From NCBI RefSeq assembly GCF_006438875.1, contig NZ_RCZH01000015.1, positions 62,001 through 126,000 of the forward strand: a DNA stretch of 64,000 nucleotides, read 5' to 3'. Source of the DNA: Flavobacterium pectinovorum. Lineage in GTDB: Bacteria; Bacteroidota; Bacteroidia; Flavobacteriales; Flavobacteriaceae. The position numbers and the translations under genes are program-made. Shown here in pieces: positions 54,756 to 64,000 of the stretch. The notes beneath the pieces are model-generated. The model worked only from the letters and a program-made list of their open reading frames with translations. It searched no databases and was not told the origin of the DNA. The first letter of the stretch is position 1, and every line of letters starts with the position of its first letter.

Positions 54756-55991
54756 TTAAACCGGGATATAAATAGTGAATTTTACTCCTTCCATCGGGAT
54801 ACTTGATGCTGTAATGAATCCATTGTGGTTTTCAACAATTTTCTTAACAATTGCAAGACCAATTCCTGTTCCTTCATAAAGATCCCGTCCATGCAACCTT
54901 TGGAAAACGCCAAAGATCTTTTCACTATGCTGTGGTTCAAAACCTATTCCGTTATCCTCAAAAGTAATGTAACAGTATTTTTGCTGAGGAGACAATTTTT
55001 CGTTTTGTAATGTTGCACCGTCAGCAATGAGACTTTTAATGGTGATTTGCAACGGCATATCTTTTTTTGCAAATTTAATGGCATTGCTCACTAAATTTTC
55101 CAACAGTTGTACAAACTGAAACGGAATAATATCGATATTTCCGTTAAAGTCAGTTTCAATCACAACTTTCTTTTCCTGAATATTTTCGCGTAAAGCTTCC
55201 TTCACATCAGCAAAAACAAGATTTAAATCGGTGCTTTCAAATTTTCTGTCTATAATATTGGTCCGTGAAAATGTCAGCAAACTACTTATTAATTCTCTCA
55301 TTCGAGTTGTCGAATACAAAATTCGTTCAAATTTCAGTTTTCCATCTGCCGACAAATTAGGATATTCATTACTCAAAATAACATTTACGAAAGTTTGAAT
55401 TTTTCGTAAAGGCTCCTGGAGATCATGGCTGGAAATATACGTAAAAGCATCCAGCTCCATGTTTTTGTTTTTCAGCTCAGCAGCATGTTTTTCGATCGCT
55501 GCATATTGTGCAGCTAACGTTTTATTTGTTTTTAAGATGATTTCGTTTAGGGCATTTGTTTCCTCTTCTTTAAGCCGCAGTTCTAGATTTTTCTTATACA
55601 ATTCCGTAAAGACCGACACTTTTGCCTGCAAAATTTCTTTTGACAGAGGCTTTATCATGTAATCTACTGCTCCGGATTGATATCCTTTAAAAATATATTC
55701 CGTTGTATTCATATTGGCAGTCAAAAATATGATTGGAACATGTTTAAGTTTGTCGCTTTGACGAATCATTTCTGCTGTTTCAAAACCATCCATCAAAGGC
55801 ATTTGAACATCCATTAAAATAATAGCAAAATCTTGACTTTTTAAAAGAATTCTAAGCGCATCTTTACCCGAAGATGCCTCAACAAATTGATACCCTTTAT
55901 TTGCTAAAATAACCTGCAATGACAATAAATTTTCTTTTTTGTCATCAACAAGTAATATCTTAATGGGATGTTCTGCTATTTTATTTTCCAT
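54756..55991 (-). CDS. Receiver-histidine kinase hybrid
   Basis: A 411-residue cytoplasmic protein: receiver domain (1-125, phospho-Asp61 in ILMDVQMPLMDG, Lys in DYMIKPLSKE), coiled coil (about 130-178), HisKA with His189 in YISSHDLQEPLRKI, and HATPase (LLENLVSNAIKFAKK, ITFEDNGIGFEPQ, GTGIGLAIVKKIVE). No transmembrane segment, so it probably receives phosphate from a partner kinase. It ends the minus-strand signalling cluster, 14 bp after the poly-HAMP kinase. Confidence 0.9.
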   Translation of the reverse strand: MENKIAEHPIKILLVDDKKENLLSLQVILANKGYQFVEASSGKDALRILLKSQDFAIILMDVQMPLMDGFETAEMIRQSDKLKHVPIIFLTANMNTTEYIFKGYQSGAVDYMIKPLSKEILQAKVSVFTELYKKNLELRLKEEETNALNEIILKTNKTLAAQYAAIEKHAAELKNKNMELDAFTYISSHDLQEPLRKIQTFVNVILSNEYPNLSADGKLKFERILYSTTRMRELISSLLTFSRTNIIDRKFESTDLNLVFADVKEALRENIQEKKVVIETDFNGNIDIIPFQFVQLLENLVSNAIKFAKKDMPLQITIKSLIADGATLQNEKLSPQQKYCYITFEDNGIGFEPQHSEKIFGVFQRLHGRDLYEGTGIGLAIVKKIVENHNGFITASSIPMEGVKFTIYIPV

Positions 55992-56005
55992 CGAATATCA
56001 AATTA

Positions 56006-59000
56006 TTATTTAAGCCAAACACGCATTAACGATGACAATTGCTCAACATTTACCGGTTTTGTAATGTAGTCAGACGCACCGGATTCGATACAGCGCTGTC
56101 TGTCACCTTTCATCGCTTTTGCCGTAACGGCTATAATTGTAAGGTCTTTATGTCTGGCATCACTTCTTATGTTTTTCATCGTTTCATAACCGTCCATTTC
56201 CGGCATCATGATATCCATTAAAACAATATCTATTTCCTCATCTACATTCAGCAAATTAATCGCTTCCTGTCCGCTTTCTGCACTAATTACCTCTAGACCA
56301 TAACGTTCTAAAGCTGTTGTAAGCGCAAATAAATTTCGCACATCATCATCGACAAGCAGTACTTTTTTGCCCGGCAAAACCTCTTCCTGCAAATAAAAAG
56401 ATTCTATTCGTTCTTTCATTTCTTCCGGAAGTTCCTTGTGAACCCTGTGCATAAAAAGAGCGGTTTGATCGACCAGTTCATCTAATGAATTTGCCGATTT
56501 TGTAATAATACTATGTGCAAATCTATTTAATCTGGCATGCTGTTTCTTGGTTACATCTCCCGCAGAATGGATAATAAGTGCCGTTTCCTGACCCGCAATA
56601 TTATTCTCCAAATCACTTAAAAGATCCAGTCCGTCAGCATCCGGCAATACTAAATCTAAAATAATACAATCAAATGAATTTTCACGCAATAATGCAACAG
56701 CTTCCGTGGCTTTTTTTGCACTAAACAGTTTTATATCTTCTCCTTTTACAGCTTCGATTATTCTTTGAAGATCAAATTCATTATCATCAACAATTAAGAG
56801 GTTTTTAGCCTTTTTATTTTTGAAATCGTGAATATCATTAAAAAGATAGGTAAGGGAATCATTTTTAACCGGTTTTAGCAGAAAATTTCTTGCGCCGCGT
56901 TTCAAGCCTTTATTTCTTTCGTCTTCTCCTGAAATAATATAAACCGGAATATGGCGCAAATTGAAGTCCGTTTTCAATCTGTCTAATATTTTCCAGCCGC
57001 TTGTATCAGGCATATTAAGGTCCATTGTAATTGCATGAGGATGAAACTGATTGATAAAGTCGATTACATCATTTCCTTTAGTGGTAACAATCGCTTTTAT
57101 ACCATGCATATGCGCCTGATCCAGCATTATTTTTGCAAAAATCAAATTATCCTCGGCAATCAGCAATACTTTATCTTCCGGTTTGATGTCGGTTCTGTCA
57201 TCGCCAACCTCATCTACAAAGAATAAATCAATATCTGAACGATTTAATCCATTTGAAGGCAATGATTTCAAACGACTTTTTGCTGCCGGTTTCACATCTG
57301 TTTCACCTGTAATTTCGATATCTTCTGCATCAGCAATAAAAATATATTTCAGAGGCAGGAACAAGGTAAATTTACTTCCAACATTGGTTTCACTTTCCAA
57401 TTCAATACTTCCACCCAATAAATCAGATAAACCACGGCTGATTGATAATCCCAAACCAGTTCCGCCATATTTTCTGCTCGTTGAACCTTCGGCTTGTTGA
57501 AACGCTTCAAATATGATGTTTTGTTTTTCTTTGGAAATTCCAATTCCCGAATCTGAAATCTCGAAAGCAACAACGGCTTCTGCCATTTCAAGATTCGCGT
57601 TCTTTGTTTTCCAATTGTTATTTGCTTTATAAATTTTAAACGAAACTTCGCCTTTTTCGGTAAACTTAAAGGAGTTCGATAGCAGGTTTTTAAGAATTTG
57701 ATTGAGTCGTTGTGAATCTGTTTCCATTAATTCCGGCAGACTTTGATCCATTTCAATTTTGAAACGAAGGTGTTTTGCCGCCGAAATTGGATTGAAAGTA
57801 GACTCTACAAATCGGCTGATTTCAGCAAAACTAATCGGATTGTATTCTACAGAAATATAACCGGATTCAATTTTAGAAAGATCCAGAATATCATTAATCA
57901 ACTGAATAAGGTCATCGCCGCAAGAATTGATTGTCTTGGCAAACTGTATCTGCTGTTCTGATAAATTTCCATCGCGATTTGCAATTAATTCATTCGCCAA
58001 AATCTGCAAACTATTCAACGGTGTTCGAAGCTCGTGCGACATATTTGCCAGGAACTCCGACTTATATTTTGATGTTAAAGTCAGCTGATCAGCTTTTTCT
58101 TCTAATGCTTTTCTGGCTACCTCAACCTCTTGGTTTTTAAGTTCTACTTCTTCTTTTTGGTTTGCCAATAAAAAGGCTTTTTCTTCCAGTTCTTCATTCG
58201 TATTTTTTAATACTTCCTGCTGACTTTTAAGTTCTCCTGCCAGCGATTGTGACTGTACTAATAATTCCTCCGTTCTTGAATTGGACTCGATCGTATTCAA
58301 TACAATTCCAATACTTTCCGTTAATCCTTCAAGGAAATCTAAATGCGTTTGGCTAAAAGTATCTAATGATGCTAATTCAATTACGGCTTTTAATTGTCCT
58401 TCAAAAAGTACGGGTAGAATAATGACATCTTTTGGTTTGGCATCACCGAGACCGGAATTAATTTTGATATAATCTTTCGGTACATTGCTTAGAATAATTC
58501 TTTCTTTTTCTATCGCAACCTGACCAATTAATCCTTCTCCCATTGCATATTGCGTTGGTGAATTTTTACGTTTAATGTATGCGTATGAAGCAATTAGGTT
58601 TAGTTTTGAATCCAAAAACTGCTCATCTTCCTGAAGAATATAAAACAATCCGTGTTGTGCTGTAACTACCGTGGCAAGTTCTGAAAGAATTTTTTTTGTA
58701 ACCGAATTAAGTTCTTTCTGTCCTTGAAGCATTTGGGTAAATTTAGCTAAATTCGATTTCAGCCAATCCTGTTCCTGGTTTCTTAGCGTTGTTGCTTTCA
58801 GGTTTGAAATCATTTGGTTGATTGTATCTTTTAGAGCTTCCACTTCTCCTTTAGCCTCAACACCAATAGTTCGGGTTAAATCTCCTTGTGTAACCGCAGA
58901 GGCCACTTCCGAAATTGCGCGTACCTGAGTGGTCAAATTCGCCGCAAGCTGGTTTACGTTTTCAGTTAAATTTTTCCAGGTTCCGGAAGCTCCGGGTACA

Positions 59001-62000
59001 TTTGCCTGACCTCCAAGTTTTCCTTCTGCCCCAACCTCGCGCGCCACAGTCGTTACCTGATCAGAGAAAGTTGCCAGCGTATCAATCATTTCATTGATAG
59101 TATCTGTTAATTGTGCAACCTCGCCTTTGGCATCAATGGATAATTTTTGTTTCAAATTTCCTTTTGCAACAGAGGTTACAACTTTAGCAATTCCACGTAC
59201 TTGCGATGTTAAATTCGACGCCATCAAGTTAACTGAATCTGTTAAATCTTTCCACGTTCCCGCAACACCTTTTACTTCAGACTGACCTCCCAGTTTTCCT
59301 TCAGTACCTACCTCACGCGCCACACGGGTCACCTCAGATGCGAAGGAGTTCAGCTGTTCTACCATTGTATTAAAAGTGTTTTTCAAATCAAGAATTTCCC
59401 CTTTTACGTCTACCGTAATTGGTTTCGAAAGATCTCCATTTGCAACCGCTTTTGTAACCTCGGCAATATTACGAACCTGATCTGTTAAGTTCGATGCCAT
59501 CTGATTCACCGAATCCGTTAAATCTTTCCACGTTCCTGCAACTCCCGGTACAAACGCCTGACCTCCAAGTTTTCCGTCAGTTCCTACCTCACGCGCCACA
59601 CGGGTTACCTCGGATGCAAAGGCACGAAGCTGATCCACCATTGTATTTACCGTTTCTTTTAACTGGAGAATTTCTCCACGAACGTCAGCGGTAATTTTTT
59701 TCGACATATCTCCGTTTGCCACCGCAATTGTTACCTCGGCAATATTACGAACCTGCGTCGTTAAGTTACCCGCCATTTGATTCACGGAATCTGTTAAATC
59801 TTTCCAGGTTCCCGCAACTCCCGGTACATTTGCCTGGCCTCCAAGTTTTCCTTCGGTACCCACTTCTCGCGCCACACGAGTTACCTCAGAGGCAAATTCA
59901 CGAAGTTGATCCACCATTGTATTTAAGGTTTCCTTTAATTGAAGAATTTCACCGCGAACGTCGACTGTAATTTTTCTGGACATATCGCCATTCGCTACGG
60001 CAATCGCCACATCAGCAATATTACGTACCTGAGCAGTTAAGTTTCCTGCCATCTGATTCACCGAATCTGTTAAATCTTTCCAGGTTCCGGCAACTCCCGG
60101 CACGTTTGCCTGACCTCCAAGTTTTCCTTCAGTACCAACCTCTCGCGAAACCCTTGTTACCTCCGAAGCAAAACCTCGAAGTTGATCCACCATCGTATTA
60201 ATTGTATTTTTAAGTTCAAGGATTTCTCCTTTAACGTCTACCGTAATTTGAAGCGATAAATCGCCTTTTGCTACTGCTGTAGTTACTTCGGCAATATTAC
60301 GAACCTGACCTGTCAGGTTTGACGCCATCTGATTTACAGAATCTGTCAAATCTTTCCAGGTTCCACCAACGCCTTCTACTTGCGCCTGGCCTCCTAATTT
60401 TCCTTCGGTTCCAACCTCACGCGCTACACGAGTTACCTCGGATGCAAATGAGTTCAACTGACCTACCATTGTATTAATAGTATTTTTAAGCTCCAGAATC
60501 TCTCCTTTTGTATCTACCGTAATCTGACGTGATAAATCGCCTTTTGCTACGGCTGTGGTAACCTCCGCGATATTACGTACCTGACCTGTTAAGTTCGATG
60601 CCATCTGATTAACCGAATCTGTTAAATCTTTCCAGGTTCCGCCTACTCCTTTTACTTTTGCCTGACCTCCCAATTTTCCTTCTGTACCAACCTCAAGTGC
60701 CACACGCGTCACCTCAGATGAAAAAGAGTTCAGCTGATCCACCATCGTATTAATGGTTTTCTTTAGTTCGAGAATTTCCCCTTCGGCTACAGCCGTAATT
60801 TTTTTTGATAAATCCCCATTTGCCACCGCAGTTGTAACTTCAGCAATATTACGAACCTGTCCCGTTAAATTGGACGCCATCTGATTTACCGAATCGGTTA
60901 AATCTTTCCATGTTCCACCAACACCTTTTACTTTGGCCTGACCTCCCAATTTTCCCTCTGAACCTACCTCACGCGCCACACGGGTTACCTCGGCACCAAA
61001 GGAGTTCAGCTGATCTACCATCGTGTTAATGGTGTTTTTGAGCTCGAGGATTTCTCCTGCAACGTTTACTGTAATTTTTTTAGATAAATCTCCTTTAGCT
61101 ACCGCTGTCGTTACCTCGGCAATATTTCTTACTTGTCCAGTCAGGTTCGAAGCCATCTGATTTACCGAATCCGTTAAGTCTTTCCAAACTCCACCCACTC
61201 CTCGTACTCTTGCCTGACCACCCAATTTCCCTTCAGATCCAACCTCAACCGCCACACGTGTAACTTCAGAAGAAAAGGAATTCAGCTGATCCACCATTGT
61301 ATTAATGGTGTTTTTCAGCTCGAGAATTTCTCCTTTTACGTCAACAGTAATTTTCTTTGATAAATCTCCCTTTGCTACCGCCGTCGTTACATCGGCAATA
61401 TTTCTTACTTGTCCGGTAAGGTTCGACGCCATTTGATTTACCGAATCCGTTAAATCTTTCCAGGTTCCTCCAACTCCTTTTACCTGCGCCTGACCTCCTA
61501 GTTTTCCTTCGGTTCCTACCTCACGCGCCACACGAGTTACTTCGGATGAGAACGAGTTCAACTGGTCCACCATTGTATTAATAGTATTTTTCAGCTCCAG
61601 AATTTCTCCTTTTACGTCAACGGTAATTTTCTTGGATAAATCTCCTTTTGCTACCGCTGTGGTTACATCGGCAATATTTCGTACCTGACCGGTTAAGTTA
61701 CTCGCCATTTTATTTACGGAGTCCGTCAAATCTTTCCAAACTCCTCCAACACCTCTTACTTTCGCCTGACCTCCTAGTTTTCCTTCGGTTCCTACCTCAC
61801 GCGCCACACGCGTAACCTCCATTGAAAACAAATTCAACTGTTTTACCATCCCATTTACCTCTTTGGCTATTCTTAAAAATTCTCCCTGGAGCGGATTACC
61901 TTCAATAGAAAGTGGCATTTCCTGAGATAAATTTCCTTTTGCCACCGATGTAATTACGTGCGCAATTTCAATCGTAGGATGCACCAGATCAGAAATAAGC

Positions 62001-62377
62001 GTATTTACGGAATCAACACAAGAACTCCAGGAGCCTCTTGCACCATCCAAAGCTACCCTATTGGTCAATTTTCCTTGTTTACCAATACTTTTTCCTACCT
62101 TCTGAAATTCAAAAACCATTCTTTCATTAAGATCTATGATTTCGTTTAAAGTATCGCAAATCGATCTTTTTATTCCGTTTTGATCGGTCGGGAAACGCTG
62201 TGTGAAATTACCATTTTTGACCTTCAGCAAAATCTTTAAAAACTCGGCATCGGTAAAAACAGATTCTTCTTCAACAGCTTTTTTTGTTTTGCTTTTTAGT
62301 GGTTTTTCACCGGAAACAATTGGAAGAGCCATTACCAATTCTGTCTTTTCCTTCTTATTTTCTTTTACTTTTTTCAT
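56006..62377 (-). CDS. Giant poly-HAMP hybrid histidine kinase with three receiver domains
   Basis: A 2123-residue soluble kinase. Residues about 60-1200 are tandem HAMP units: eleven near-identical 92-residue repeats, each with a canonical part (VRNIAEVTTAVAKGDLSKKI) and a divergent part (EVGTEGKLGGQ then WKDLTDSVNQMASNL), plus a divergent first copy. Then follow a GAF domain (about 1215-1360), coiled coil, HisKA (FLANMSHELRTPLNS near 1447), HATPase, and three receivers with Asp near 1786 (TMDLNMPD), 1907 (LDLVLPD) and 2054 (LMDIMMPEMDG). There is no transmembrane helix. The plan resembles group III fungal osmosensor kinases and their bacterial relatives. It lies between a receiver protein and the receiver-kinase hybrid. 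Length is unusually large because of repeat number. Confidence 0.93.
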   Translation of the reverse strand: MKKVKENKKEKTELVMALPIVSGEKPLKSKTKKAVEEESVFTDAEFLKILLKVKNGNFTQRFPTDQNGIKRSICDTLNEIIDLNERMVFEFQKVGKSIGKQGKLTNRVALDGARGSWSSCVDSVNTLISDLVHPTIEIAHVITSVAKGNLSQEMPLSIEGNPLQGEFLRIAKEVNGMVKQLNLFSMEVTRVAREVGTEGKLGGQAKVRGVGGVWKDLTDSVNKMASNLTGQVRNIADVTTAVAKGDLSKKITVDVKGEILELKNTINTMVDQLNSFSSEVTRVAREVGTEGKLGGQAQVKGVGGTWKDLTDSVNQMASNLTGQVRNIADVTTAVAKGDLSKKITVDVKGEILELKNTINTMVDQLNSFSSEVTRVAVEVGSEGKLGGQARVRGVGGVWKDLTDSVNQMASNLTGQVRNIAEVTTAVAKGDLSKKITVNVAGEILELKNTINTMVDQLNSFGAEVTRVAREVGSEGKLGGQAKVKGVGGTWKDLTDSVNQMASNLTGQVRNIAEVTTAVANGDLSKKITAVAEGEILELKKTINTMVDQLNSFSSEVTRVALEVGTEGKLGGQAKVKGVGGTWKDLTDSVNQMASNLTGQVRNIAEVTTAVAKGDLSRQITVDTKGEILELKNTINTMVGQLNSFASEVTRVAREVGTEGKLGGQAQVEGVGGTWKDLTDSVNQMASNLTGQVRNIAEVTTAVAKGDLSLQITVDVKGEILELKNTINTMVDQLRGFASEVTRVSREVGTEGKLGGQANVPGVAGTWKDLTDSVNQMAGNLTAQVRNIADVAIAVANGDMSRKITVDVRGEILQLKETLNTMVDQLREFASEVTRVAREVGTEGKLGGQANVPGVAGTWKDLTDSVNQMAGNLTTQVRNIAEVTIAVANGDMSKKITADVRGEILQLKETVNTMVDQLRAFASEVTRVAREVGTDGKLGGQAFVPGVAGTWKDLTDSVNQMASNLTDQVRNIAEVTKAVANGDLSKPITVDVKGEILDLKNTFNTMVEQLNSFASEVTRVAREVGTEGKLGGQSEVKGVAGTWKDLTDSVNLMASNLTSQVRGIAKVVTSVAKGNLKQKLSIDAKGEVAQLTDTINEMIDTLATFSDQVTTVAREVGAEGKLGGQANVPGASGTWKNLTENVNQLAANLTTQVRAISEVASAVTQGDLTRTIGVEAKGEVEALKDTINQMISNLKATTLRNQEQDWLKSNLAKFTQMLQGQKELNSVTKKILSELATVVTAQHGLFYILQEDEQFLDSKLNLIASYAYIKRKNSPTQYAMGEGLIGQVAIEKERIILSNVPKDYIKINSGLGDAKPKDVIILPVLFEGQLKAVIELASLDTFSQTHLDFLEGLTESIGIVLNTIESNSRTEELLVQSQSLAGELKSQQEVLKNTNEELEEKAFLLANQKEEVELKNQEVEVARKALEEKADQLTLTSKYKSEFLANMSHELRTPLNSLQILANELIANRDGNLSEQQIQFAKTINSCGDDLIQLINDILDLSKIESGYISVEYNPISFAEISRFVESTFNPISAAKHLRFKIEMDQSLPELMETDSQRLNQILKNLLSNSFKFTEKGEVSFKIYKANNNWKTKNANLEMAEAVVAFEISDSGIGISKEKQNIIFEAFQQAEGSTSRKYGGTGLGLSISRGLSDLLGGSIELESETNVGSKFTLFLPLKYIFIADAEDIEITGETDVKPAAKSRLKSLPSNGLNRSDIDLFFVDEVGDDRTDIKPEDKVLLIAEDNLIFAKIMLDQAHMHGIKAIVTTKGNDVIDFINQFHPHAITMDLNMPDTSGWKILDRLKTDFNLRHIPVYIISGEDERNKGLKRGARNFLLKPVKNDSLTYLFNDIHDFKNKKAKNLLIVDDNEFDLQRIIEAVKGEDIKLFSAKKATEAVALLRENSFDCIILDLVLPDADGLDLLSDLENNIAGQETALIIHSAGDVTKKQHARLNRFAHSIITKSANSLDELVDQTALFMHRVHKELPEEMKERIESFYLQEEVLPGKKVLLVDDDVRNLFALTTALERYGLEVISAESGQEAINLLNVDEEIDIVLMDIMMPEMDGYETMKNIRSDARHKDLTIIAVTAKAMKGDRQRCIESGASDYITKPVNVEQLSSLMRVWLK
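58840..61870 (-). repeat. Eleven tandem 276-bp repeats inside the poly-HAMP gene
   Basis: The anchor sequence AAATCTTTCCA (with small variants) recurs at 58968, 59244, 59520, 59796, 60072, 60348, 60624, 60900, 61176, 61452 and 61728: an exact 276-bp period with no slip. The units encode the HAMP pairs. The outermost copy at the gene's 3' side is most divergent. Confidence 0.95.
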
Positions 62378-62421
62378 ATTCTCAATTCTTTATAGAATGA
62401 TTAAAAAATTTTGATACATCT

Positions 62422-62853
62422 TTAAATATTTTCATCAAGCAATATTTTCCTTAAATGAAATTGTACAAAAGCATCCATAGAATCTGATCTTTTTGTATTT
62501 TCTGTATAATTCAGCGGTTTAATAATGTAACCTGATATTCCCAATTTTTCAGCCTCTGACCTGTCATCTCCTTCTGAAGAAGTGGTCATTATAAAAACCT
62601 TTAAATCTTTGAGATTTTTATCTTCCCGAATCACTTTCAAAAATTCGATTCCGTTCATTCTTGGCATGTTAATATCCAAAAGAATAACATCAGGAATCAA
62701 TCCTAATGCATTATCCCGCAGCATTTTTAAAGCTTCAATACCATTGTAAGCCGAATGAAGTACATATTCGCTTTCTAATTTCTTCAAAGACCGTTCTACA
62801 CTTATAATATCGAGTTCATCGTCTTCAATTAATAAAATAGTTGGTTTTTTCAT
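62422..62853 (-). CDS. Single-domain response regulator (Rcp1-like)
   Basis: A 143-residue receiver-only protein: ILLIEDDELD acidic pocket, phospho-Asp60 in VILLDINMPRMNG, FIMTTSSEGDDRSEAEKLG and Lys in GYIIKPLNYTEN. The long loop before the final helix is the Rcp1-type. It starts 3 bp after the stop of the upstream kinase and is 44 bp before the poly-HAMP gene, so it likely shuttles phosphate between them. Confidence 0.92.
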   Translation of the reverse strand: MKKPTILLIEDDELDIISVERSLKKLESEYVLHSAYNGIEALKMLRDNALGLIPDVILLDINMPRMNGIEFLKVIREDKNLKDLKVFIMTTSSEGDDRSEAEKLGISGYIIKPLNYTENTKRSDSMDAFVQFHLRKILLDENI

Positions 62854-62856
62854 AAC

Positions 62857-64000
62857 TTAATTATTTCTCCAGGTAAAAATAAACTCGGCACCTTTTCCTA
62901 GTTCGGATTTTACTGCAATACTTTCCTGCTGATCGTCAATTATTTTTTTTACAATCGCCAAACCAACTCCGGTACTTTCCTGTTCATTTTGTTCCCGAAG
63001 GGTCTGGAATATTTCAAATATTTTTTGATGGTATTCTCGTGCAATTCCAATTCCGTTGTCTTTAACCGAAAACTCGTATAGGTTGGGGAATATCTTACAG
63101 CTGATCTTAATTTTTCCGCCTTCCTGTGTGGTGTATTTTACGGCGTTGCTGATCAAATTGGCAAAAACCTGTTCGAGTTTAATTCGCTCCGTGTACAAAT
63201 CCGGCAGATCATCAATTTGCAAACTAATATTTCTGGTAATTATGGAATCTGTAATTTCATGAACTAATGCATTTGTATTAATTCTTTGTGGCGGTGCCTT
63301 AATGTTTAACCTCGCATAATCCAGTAAACCGTTAATAAGTGCTTCCATGCGTTTGGTTTTCTGCGGAATGATTTCAAGGTATTTTCTCAGCTTTGGCGAA
63401 AGCTCATTGTAATGATCTTCTTCGATCCAGCTTACAACATTATGAATTCCACGAATTGGCGCTTTGAGATCATGCGAAACTACATAGGCAAATTTATTCA
63501 GTTCGGCATTTCTGTTTTTTAGCTCGTGAATATTTTTATCTAATTTTGATGACATGCTATTTAAGGAAGTTGCGAGCTGAGTCAATTCGTCATTTCGGGT
63601 ATCTTCTACAATTGTAAAATTTCCTTTCGAAATATTTTCTGCAAGCCTCACCATAGAATTGATTCTTCTGTTGGTGACATACATGATAAAAATCGTACTT
63701 AGAACCCCAACGATAACAGTGAGAGTAAGGAAAATAAAGGAAAATGTATGGGCATATTTCAAAGACCCGAGTAACATATCTGTATGATATTTTCGCTTTT
63801 TATATTCTATTTTATCGAACCTTGAGAATTTGCCAGCAATGGCGTCGTTCATCTTTTTTCCAACATGTTTTTTTAGTGAACTTTCAAAAAGCTTTCTATA
63901 AGCTACCGGTTTTTGTGTTCGTGCCTGGATCAATTCTTCCGAATATTTGACCCAACTGGTTTGAAGCAAATTGATCGAATCTAATATCGCGCGCTGTTTG
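62857..64000 (-). CDS. Membrane histidine kinase with HAMP domain (5' end beyond window)
   Basis: The frame runs open to the right edge, so the N-terminus is missing. Visible parts: an extracytoplasmic segment, one membrane helix (FSFIFLTLTVIVGVLSTIFI), a HAMP domain (RRINSMVRLAENISKGNFTI), coiled coil, HisKA (FAYVVSHDLKAPIRGIHNVV) and HATPase (NLISNAVKYTTQEGGKI, FSVKDNGIGIARE, GVGLAIVKKIIDD). The outer segment could be a CHASE3-type sensor, but too little is visible. It heads the signalling cluster with the receiver protein directly after it. Confidence 0.88.
   Translation of the reverse strand, partial: KQRAILDSINLLQTSWVKYSEELIQARTQKPVAYRKLFESSLKKHVGKKMNDAIAGKFSRFDKIEYKKRKYHTDMLLGSLKYAHTFSFIFLTLTVIVGVLSTIFIMYVTNRRINSMVRLAENISKGNFTIVEDTRNDELTQLATSLNSMSSKLDKNIHELKNRNAELNKFAYVVSHDLKAPIRGIHNVVSWIEEDHYNELSPKLRKYLEIIPQKTKRMEALINGLLDYARLNIKAPPQRINTNALVHEITDSIITRNISLQIDDLPDLYTERIKLEQVFANLISNAVKYTTQEGGKIKISCKIFPNLYEFSVKDNGIGIAREYHQKIFEIFQTLREQNEQESTGVGLAIVKKIIDDQQESIAVKSELGKGAEFIFTWRNN

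Noticed and set aside
58840..61870. CRISPR or satellite array
   Set aside because: The repeat is 276 bp, fully coding and in frame; there are no spacers.
58915..61970. Several plus-strand frames opposite the poly-HAMP gene
   Set aside because: They recur with the 276-bp period and are shadows of the repeat.

Overview
The window looks like chromosomal DNA of a Flavobacterium-like member of the Bacteroidota. The DNA is AT-rich, genes lack obvious Shine-Dalgarno sequences, several promoters carry a TAnnTTTG -7 box, and the gene content is typical (GH92 and GH29 enzymes, Bacteroidota-type NagB with a PIG-L-like C-terminal domain, LytS/LytR pair, many AraC regulators, poly-HAMP hybrid kinase). 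All identifications are by reading motifs; no database search was possible.

Layout. (1) 0-9.2 kb: glycan-related genes: start of an SSS-family sodium symporter, GH92 alpha-mannosidase, a LytS/LytR two-component pair, NagB-like deaminase, GH29 alpha-L-fucosidase. (2) 9.9-21.2 kb: a long minus-strand locus for non-phosphorylating L-fucose catabolism. It holds a mutarotase, lactonase, L-fucose dehydrogenase, FucP permease, UxaA-type L-fuconate dehydratase, a keto-deoxy-fuconate dehydrogenase and an FAH-type hydrolase, plus LutABC to oxidise the lactate released, with an AraC regulator upstream. With the fucosidase next door the path runs from fucosylated glycan to pyruvate. (3) 21.2-29.7 kb: gene remnants, AraC, OsmC, an unaccompanied sucA, Mug and AAG DNA glycosylases, a GNAT protein, and an MFS gene broken by one TAG codon. 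(4) 29.8-34.8 kb: EmrAB/TolC-type efflux operon with an AraC regulator. (5) 35.1-43.3 kb: the most unusual locus: a VioB-like ferritin-fold protein, a 13-cysteine protein with four CX5C units, a DUF692/MNIO iron oxidase, its DUF2063 partner, an FAD amine/amino-acid oxidase and a ThDP 2-oxo-acid decarboxylase. KatG lies convergent to it, behind a candidate OxyR site. (6) 46.6-50.4 kb: an AraC gene and two nearby transcription units whose promoters share the same spacing of operator and -7 box. (7) 50.4-54.5 kb: a tRNA 3'-end remnant, an extra mreB, a sulfatase. (8) 54.7-64 kb: a minus-strand signalling cluster built around a 2123-residue poly-HAMP hybrid kinase encoded by eleven exact-period 276-bp repeats.

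Between the genes are two families of short non-coding transposon-like elements. Family A (three copies, 17-bp termini ACCCGTTGGGTGTAATT) is flanked by 8-bp direct repeats. Family B (two copies, 18-bp termini CAATGTCATTAAGTTAAG) generated a 9-bp duplication and sits inside CCCGA..TCGGG palindromes; one family B copy is nested inside a family A copy. No transposase for either is present in the window.
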